Positions 12,465 through 14,687 of a stretch of 14,687 bases of DNA are shown piece after piece (position 1 is the first letter of the stretch; every line of letters begins with the position of its first letter). This DNA comes from SW-9-67-25 sp964623735. GTDB lineage: Archaea > Halobacteriota > Halobacteria > Halobacteriales > Haloarculaceae. The position numbers and the translations under genes were made by a program. The notes under the pieces are model-generated. The model was not told the DNA's origin. It saw nothing but the letters and a program-made list of their open reading frames with translations, and ran no database searches. The stretch covers positions 1 to 14,687 of the forward strand of contig CAZUVE010000066.1 in assembly GCA_964623735.1 (NCBI GenBank), given 5' to 3'.

Positions 12465-13538
12465 ATGACAAACGAGGCTGTGGAACATCGACGACTCGTG
12501 ATCGCCGGTTCGGGCATCGCGGGGCTGACGGCTGCCATCTACGCCGCGCGCTCGAACAACGAACCGCTCGTCATAGAGGGCGACGAACCCGGCGGGCAGT
12601 TGACGCTGACGACCGACGTCGCGAACTACCCGGGGTTCCCCGAGGGCGTCGGCGGGCCCGAACTGGTCCAGCGGATGAAAGACCAGGCAAAGAAGTTCGG
12701 CGCCGGGATCGACCACGGGATCGTGGCCGACGTCCGGCCCACCCGCGAGAGCCCGGGCGAACACGCCGGCCCCTTCGAGGTAGAGATGAAAGACGGTGAC
12801 CTGTACACCTGCGACGTATTCATCGCCGCGTCGGGCGCGAGCGCGCGAACCCTCGGCGTACCCGGGGAGGACGACCTGATGGGCTACGGCGTCTCGACGT
12901 GTGCAACCTGCGACGGCGCGTTCTTCCGGGGCGAGGACATGCTCGTGGTCGGGGGCGGCGACGCCGCCATGGAGGAGGCGACGTTCCTCACGAAGTTCGC
13001 CGACACCGTCTACATCGCCCACCGCCGCGAGAACTTCCGCGCCGAGGACTACTGGGTCGACCGCGTCCGGGAGAAAGCCGAGGCCGGCGAGGTCGAGATC
13101 ATGCGCAACACCGAACTGCTCGAGGTCCACGGCTCGCCCGAGGACGGCGTCGACCACGTCCTGCTCGCACAGAACGAGGCGGGCTACCCCACGGAGAACC
13201 TCGACGACCCTGGAACGGAGACCTTCGAGTTCGGTGTCGGCGCCGTGTTTCTCGCCATCGGACACACGCCGAACACGGGCTATCTCGAGGGCACCGCCGT
13301 CGAGATGGACGAGGCGGGCTACATCGAGACACGGGGCGGCGAGGGCGGCGGCCAGACGAAGACCGCCGTCCCCGGGATCTTCGGTGCCGGCGACGTCGTC
13401 GACCACCACTACCAGCAGGCCGTGACCGCCGGCGGGATGGGCTGCAAGGCTGCGATGGACGCCGACGAGTACCTCGAGGACATCCCGGCAAGCACCGCCG
13501 CCTCCGCCGACGCGGCAGCCGCCGAGTCCGACGACTGA
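12465..13538 (+). CDS. trxB: Thioredoxin-disulfide reductase
   Basis: This 357-residue low-molecular-weight thioredoxin reductase passes electrons from NAD(P)H through FAD and a Cys pair to thioredoxin. FAD-binding motifs are GSGIAGLTAAIYAAR (15-29) and FGAGDVVDHHYQQAVTAGG (306-324). The redox motif is CATCDG with Cys146 and Cys149. The pyridine-nucleotide motif is VVGGGDAAMEEATFL (161-175), with HRRENFRA (186-193) resembling the NADPH-preferring HRRxxxRA. A C-terminal Ala/Asp/Ser tail (about 341-357) goes beyond the core and looks disordered. The stop TGA directly adjoins palindromic element B, which begins at the next base. It probably works in cytosolic thiol maintenance; the neighbouring Usp fits a stress theme loosely. 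Confidence 0.96.
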   Translation: MTNEAVEHRRLVIAGSGIAGLTAAIYAARSNNEPLVIEGDEPGGQLTLTTDVANYPGFPEGVGGPELVQRMKDQAKKFGAGIDHGIVADVRPTRESPGEHAGPFEVEMKDGDLYTCDVFIAASGASARTLGVPGEDDLMGYGVSTCATCDGAFFRGEDMLVVGGGDAAMEEATFLTKFADTVYIAHRRENFRAEDYWVDRVREKAEAGEVEIMRNTELLEVHGSPEDGVDHVLLAQNEAGYPTENLDDPGTETFEFGVGAVFLAIGHTPNTGYLEGTAVEMDEAGYIETRGGEGGGQTKTAVPGIFGAGDVVDHHYQQAVTAGGMGCKAAMDADEYLEDIPASTAASADAAAAESDD

Positions 13539-13616
13539 TACTGCTGGCTGTAACTGTGTTAAGACATCCGTGACCCCGGGGTCGCGGAATTCGTTACAGA
13601 CTTACAGCCGGCAGTA
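13539..13616. repeat. 78-bp palindromic repeat element B with 15-bp terminal inverted repeats
   Basis: The ends TACTGCTGGCTGTAA (13539-13553) and the complement of 13602-13616 match at 14 of 15 positions; the inner arms match at about 17 of 24. The perfect 12-bp palindrome GACCCCGGGGTC (13572-13583) sits exactly at the midpoint. Same length and same central CCCGGG as element A. TGA flanks both ends, the left one being the trxB stop codon. Confidence 0.88.
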
Positions 13617-13710
13617 TGATTTGCAGTCGCGCTACCGACACAACCACCGGATCGATGAAGAGCAACCGGAACCGGCCAGTCGAGCACGACAACCGGCGTT
13701 GCCGCCCACT

Positions 13711-13723
13711 CGAAGGGTACATG
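13711..13723 (+). promoter_or_regulatory. BRE/TATA-like element for the dihydroneopterin aldolase gene
   Basis: CGAAGGGTACATG is centred about 29 bases before the ATG at 13747, supporting that start over a much longer open frame that runs back into element B. Confidence 0.5.
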
Positions 13724-13746
13724 TCCCGCGGCCGGGACACAGACAC

Positions 13747-14106
13747 ATGAGCGATCCCACCGACAGCGAGGCCGCGTGTTTCGAGACTGGCGTGAAGTTC
13801 GGTTCGCTGTACCACCAGTTCGCGGGCACACCCGTCAGCCCGGAAAGCGCCGGCTCGCTCGCGACCGCCGTCGAGGAGGCAATCGAGAACCAGCCCCACT
13901 GCACCGGGGTGACCGTCGAGGTTCGCGAGGACGCACTCCGGGCGGCCATCGAGGACGGTCCCGCGGAGTACACCGAACTCACCGGAGAGTTCCTCGACGT
14001 CGAAGTGGTCGTGGCGTACGAGGGCCGGGAGGTCGTCGCGCGGATGGAACTCGAGGAGGGCTACCCGCTGATGCGCGTCGAGTCCGTCCGGTCGGCCGAC
14101 CCGTAA
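13747..14106 (+). CDS. mptD: Archaeal dihydroneopterin aldolase (MptD family)
   Basis: This 119-residue protein matches the archaeal-specific dihydroneopterin aldolase family, unrelated in sequence to bacterial FolB. The reaction cleaves 7,8-dihydroneopterin to 6-hydroxymethyl-7,8-dihydropterin and glycolaldehyde, a step toward folate in haloarchaea and tetrahydromethanopterin in methanogens. Family blocks are ACFETGVKFGSLYHQFAGTP (10-29), EEAIENQPHCTGVTVEV (43-59), YTELTGEFLDVEVVV (75-89) and the terminal GYPLMRVE. Length is normal. The frame is open upstream to 13570 through element B, but that part is Arg/Gln-rich and unlike the family; the ATG at 13747 has a promoter at the proper distance. 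It is probably a single-gene transcript. Confidence 0.9.
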   Translation: MSDPTDSEAACFETGVKFGSLYHQFAGTPVSPESAGSLATAVEEAIENQPHCTGVTVEVREDALRAAIEDGPAEYTELTGEFLDVEVVVAYEGREVVARMELEEGYPLMRVESVRSADP

Positions 14107-14136
14107 CCACAGAGCGCGTACCGCCGGAAGCGGGGA

Positions 14137-14153
14137 TTTCACTTTCACTTTCA
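14137..14153 (+). repeat. Short hexamer repeat upstream of the last gene
   Basis: TTTCAC occurs twice in tandem and continues as TTTCA, just upstream of the TATA box at 14161-14168. It could be a regulator site or simple sequence. Confidence 0.6.
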
Positions 14154-14157
14154 GGCG

Positions 14158-14169
14158 GGTACTTAAACT
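14158..14169 (+). promoter_or_regulatory. TATA element for the small acidic protein gene
   Basis: GGTACTTAAACT contains ACTTAAAC centred about 27 bases before the ATG at 14191. This is one of the clearest TATA boxes in the window and indicates a leaderless mRNA. Confidence 0.7.
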
Positions 14170-14190
14170 CTCCCGAGCCGAACGGTGGGC

Positions 14191-14619
14191 ATGAGTCAGA
14201 CAACGTTCGACGACGACGAACTCTTCGGCGAGGCTGCCAGTGAGATGCGCGAGGACGTCGAGGAGTCACTGGCCGCGGCCCGCGCGACGCTCCCGTCGGC
14301 CGACGAGATCTGGGACGTCGAGGCGGACAACACGCTGGGTGTGCTCAACGGACTGCGGACGGCACTGGACACCGGCGACGCCACCGAGCACCTCAGGGAC
14401 GCCAAGAAGTGGTACACGGTGGGCGAGAGCGCCGGCGCCTTCGAGGACGCCGACGACCTCGCCGAGGAGATTGCGGCCGTCGAGGAGATCGTCACTGACG
14501 TCGAGACAGCCCGCGAGCAGGTCGGCGACCTGACGAGCACTATCCCACAGCTCCGCAACGCACTCGAGGAGGCTGGCGGGGACGACTCCGCCGAGGCCGA
14601 GGCCGAAGCCGAAGCCTGA
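14191..14619 (+). CDS. Small acidic haloarchaeal protein (DUF5790-like)
   Basis: This 142-residue, very acidic, almost wholly helical protein starts MSQTTFDDDELFGEAASEMR and contains NTLGVLNGLRTAL (about 50-62), HLRDAKKWYTVGE (about 70-82), and a heptad-like stretch DLAEEIAAVEEIVTDVETAREQ that may form a coiled coil. It ends in an Ala/Glu repeat tail. I believe this is the haloarchaeal DUF5790 family, from memory; no function is known. There are no membrane segments, signal or cysteines. ATG at 14191 is preferred to GTG at 14185 on promoter distance. The stop TGA is directly followed by degenerate element C. Confidence 0.85.
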   Translation: MSQTTFDDDELFGEAASEMREDVEESLAAARATLPSADEIWDVEADNTLGVLNGLRTALDTGDATEHLRDAKKWYTVGESAGAFEDADDLAEEIAAVEEIVTDVETAREQVGDLTSTIPQLRNALEEAGGDDSAEAEAEAEA

Positions 14620-14681
14620 TACGGATTGCTGTAATCGATTGTGGAACAAGACAACAATCCACGTACTTATGTCCGTCAGTA
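14620..14681. repeat. Degenerate palindromic repeat element C (62 bp)
   Basis: The left end TACGGATTGCTGTAA (14620-14634) matches element B's left end at 12 of 15 positions. The right end, TTATGTCCGTCAGTA (14667-14681), matches B's right end at 11 of 15. The two ends match each other at only 9 of 15, and the middle is shorter and AT-richer, with GATTGT (14637-14642) and ACAATC (14654-14659) as a partial inner stem. It begins directly after the stop codon of the preceding gene. It is probably a decayed or divergent member of the family. Confidence 0.5.
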
Positions 14682-14687
14682 TAAATA

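Noticed and set aside
13617..13746. Extension of the dihydroneopterin aldolase frame into element B
   Set aside because: The extension is Arg/Gln-rich, unlike the family and the acidic proteome, and the promoter at 13711-13723 lies within it.

Overview
This window is chromosomal DNA of an extremely halophilic archaeon (class Halobacteria). The evidence is high GC with G/C-ending codons, strongly acidic proteins, TFB and aIF2-beta genes, archaeal-type dihydroneopterin aldolase, twin-arginine signals on the exported proteins, and TATA/BRE-like elements about 26-30 bases upstream of most start codons, implying leaderless mRNAs. The family could be Haloarculaceae, but I cannot prove that. I see no rRNA, tRNA, CRISPR array, transposase or defence cassette.

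Left part (1-6491): the 5' end of one TFB gene on the minus strand diverges from the gatC-gatA operon (amidotransferase, 1-base overlap). Next comes a membrane-anchored protein with an external DUF4864-like domain, then a DEDDy-type RNase H-like exonuclease that converges on a GT4 glycosyltransferase. The glycosyltransferase diverges from a hexapeptide-repeat acyltransferase, and the pair may act on a surface glycan or glycolipid. aIF2-beta follows.

Middle part (6488-11411): six minus-strand genes, most with their own promoter-like elements. In order of transcription they are a Tat-exported DUF4397 protein with an acidic tail, a winged-helix regulator, a three-helix membrane protein, a Tat lipoprotein with four DUF4397 domains, a complete second TFB, and a 59-residue zinc-ribbon protein. 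The regulator and membrane protein sit between the two DUF4397 genes.

Right part (11625-14687): a DUF357 protein diverges from a universal stress protein. These are followed by thioredoxin-disulfide reductase, dihydroneopterin aldolase (pterin/folate synthesis) and a small acidic coiled-coil-like haloarchaeal protein.

The most notable unexplained structure is a family of about 60-82 bp imperfect palindromes with terminal inverted repeats, at 5874-5951, 9571-9652, 13539-13616 and, degenerate, 14620-14681. Three of the four abut or share the stop codon of the preceding gene. Other points are a perfect 387-bp direct repeat inside the DUF4397 lipoprotein gene, a perfect 55-bp block shared by the two TFB genes (suggesting gene conversion), and an unusually long structured leader on the complete TFB gene. 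Most of the coding content is ordinary haloarchaeal housekeeping, and I found no clearly new multi-gene system.
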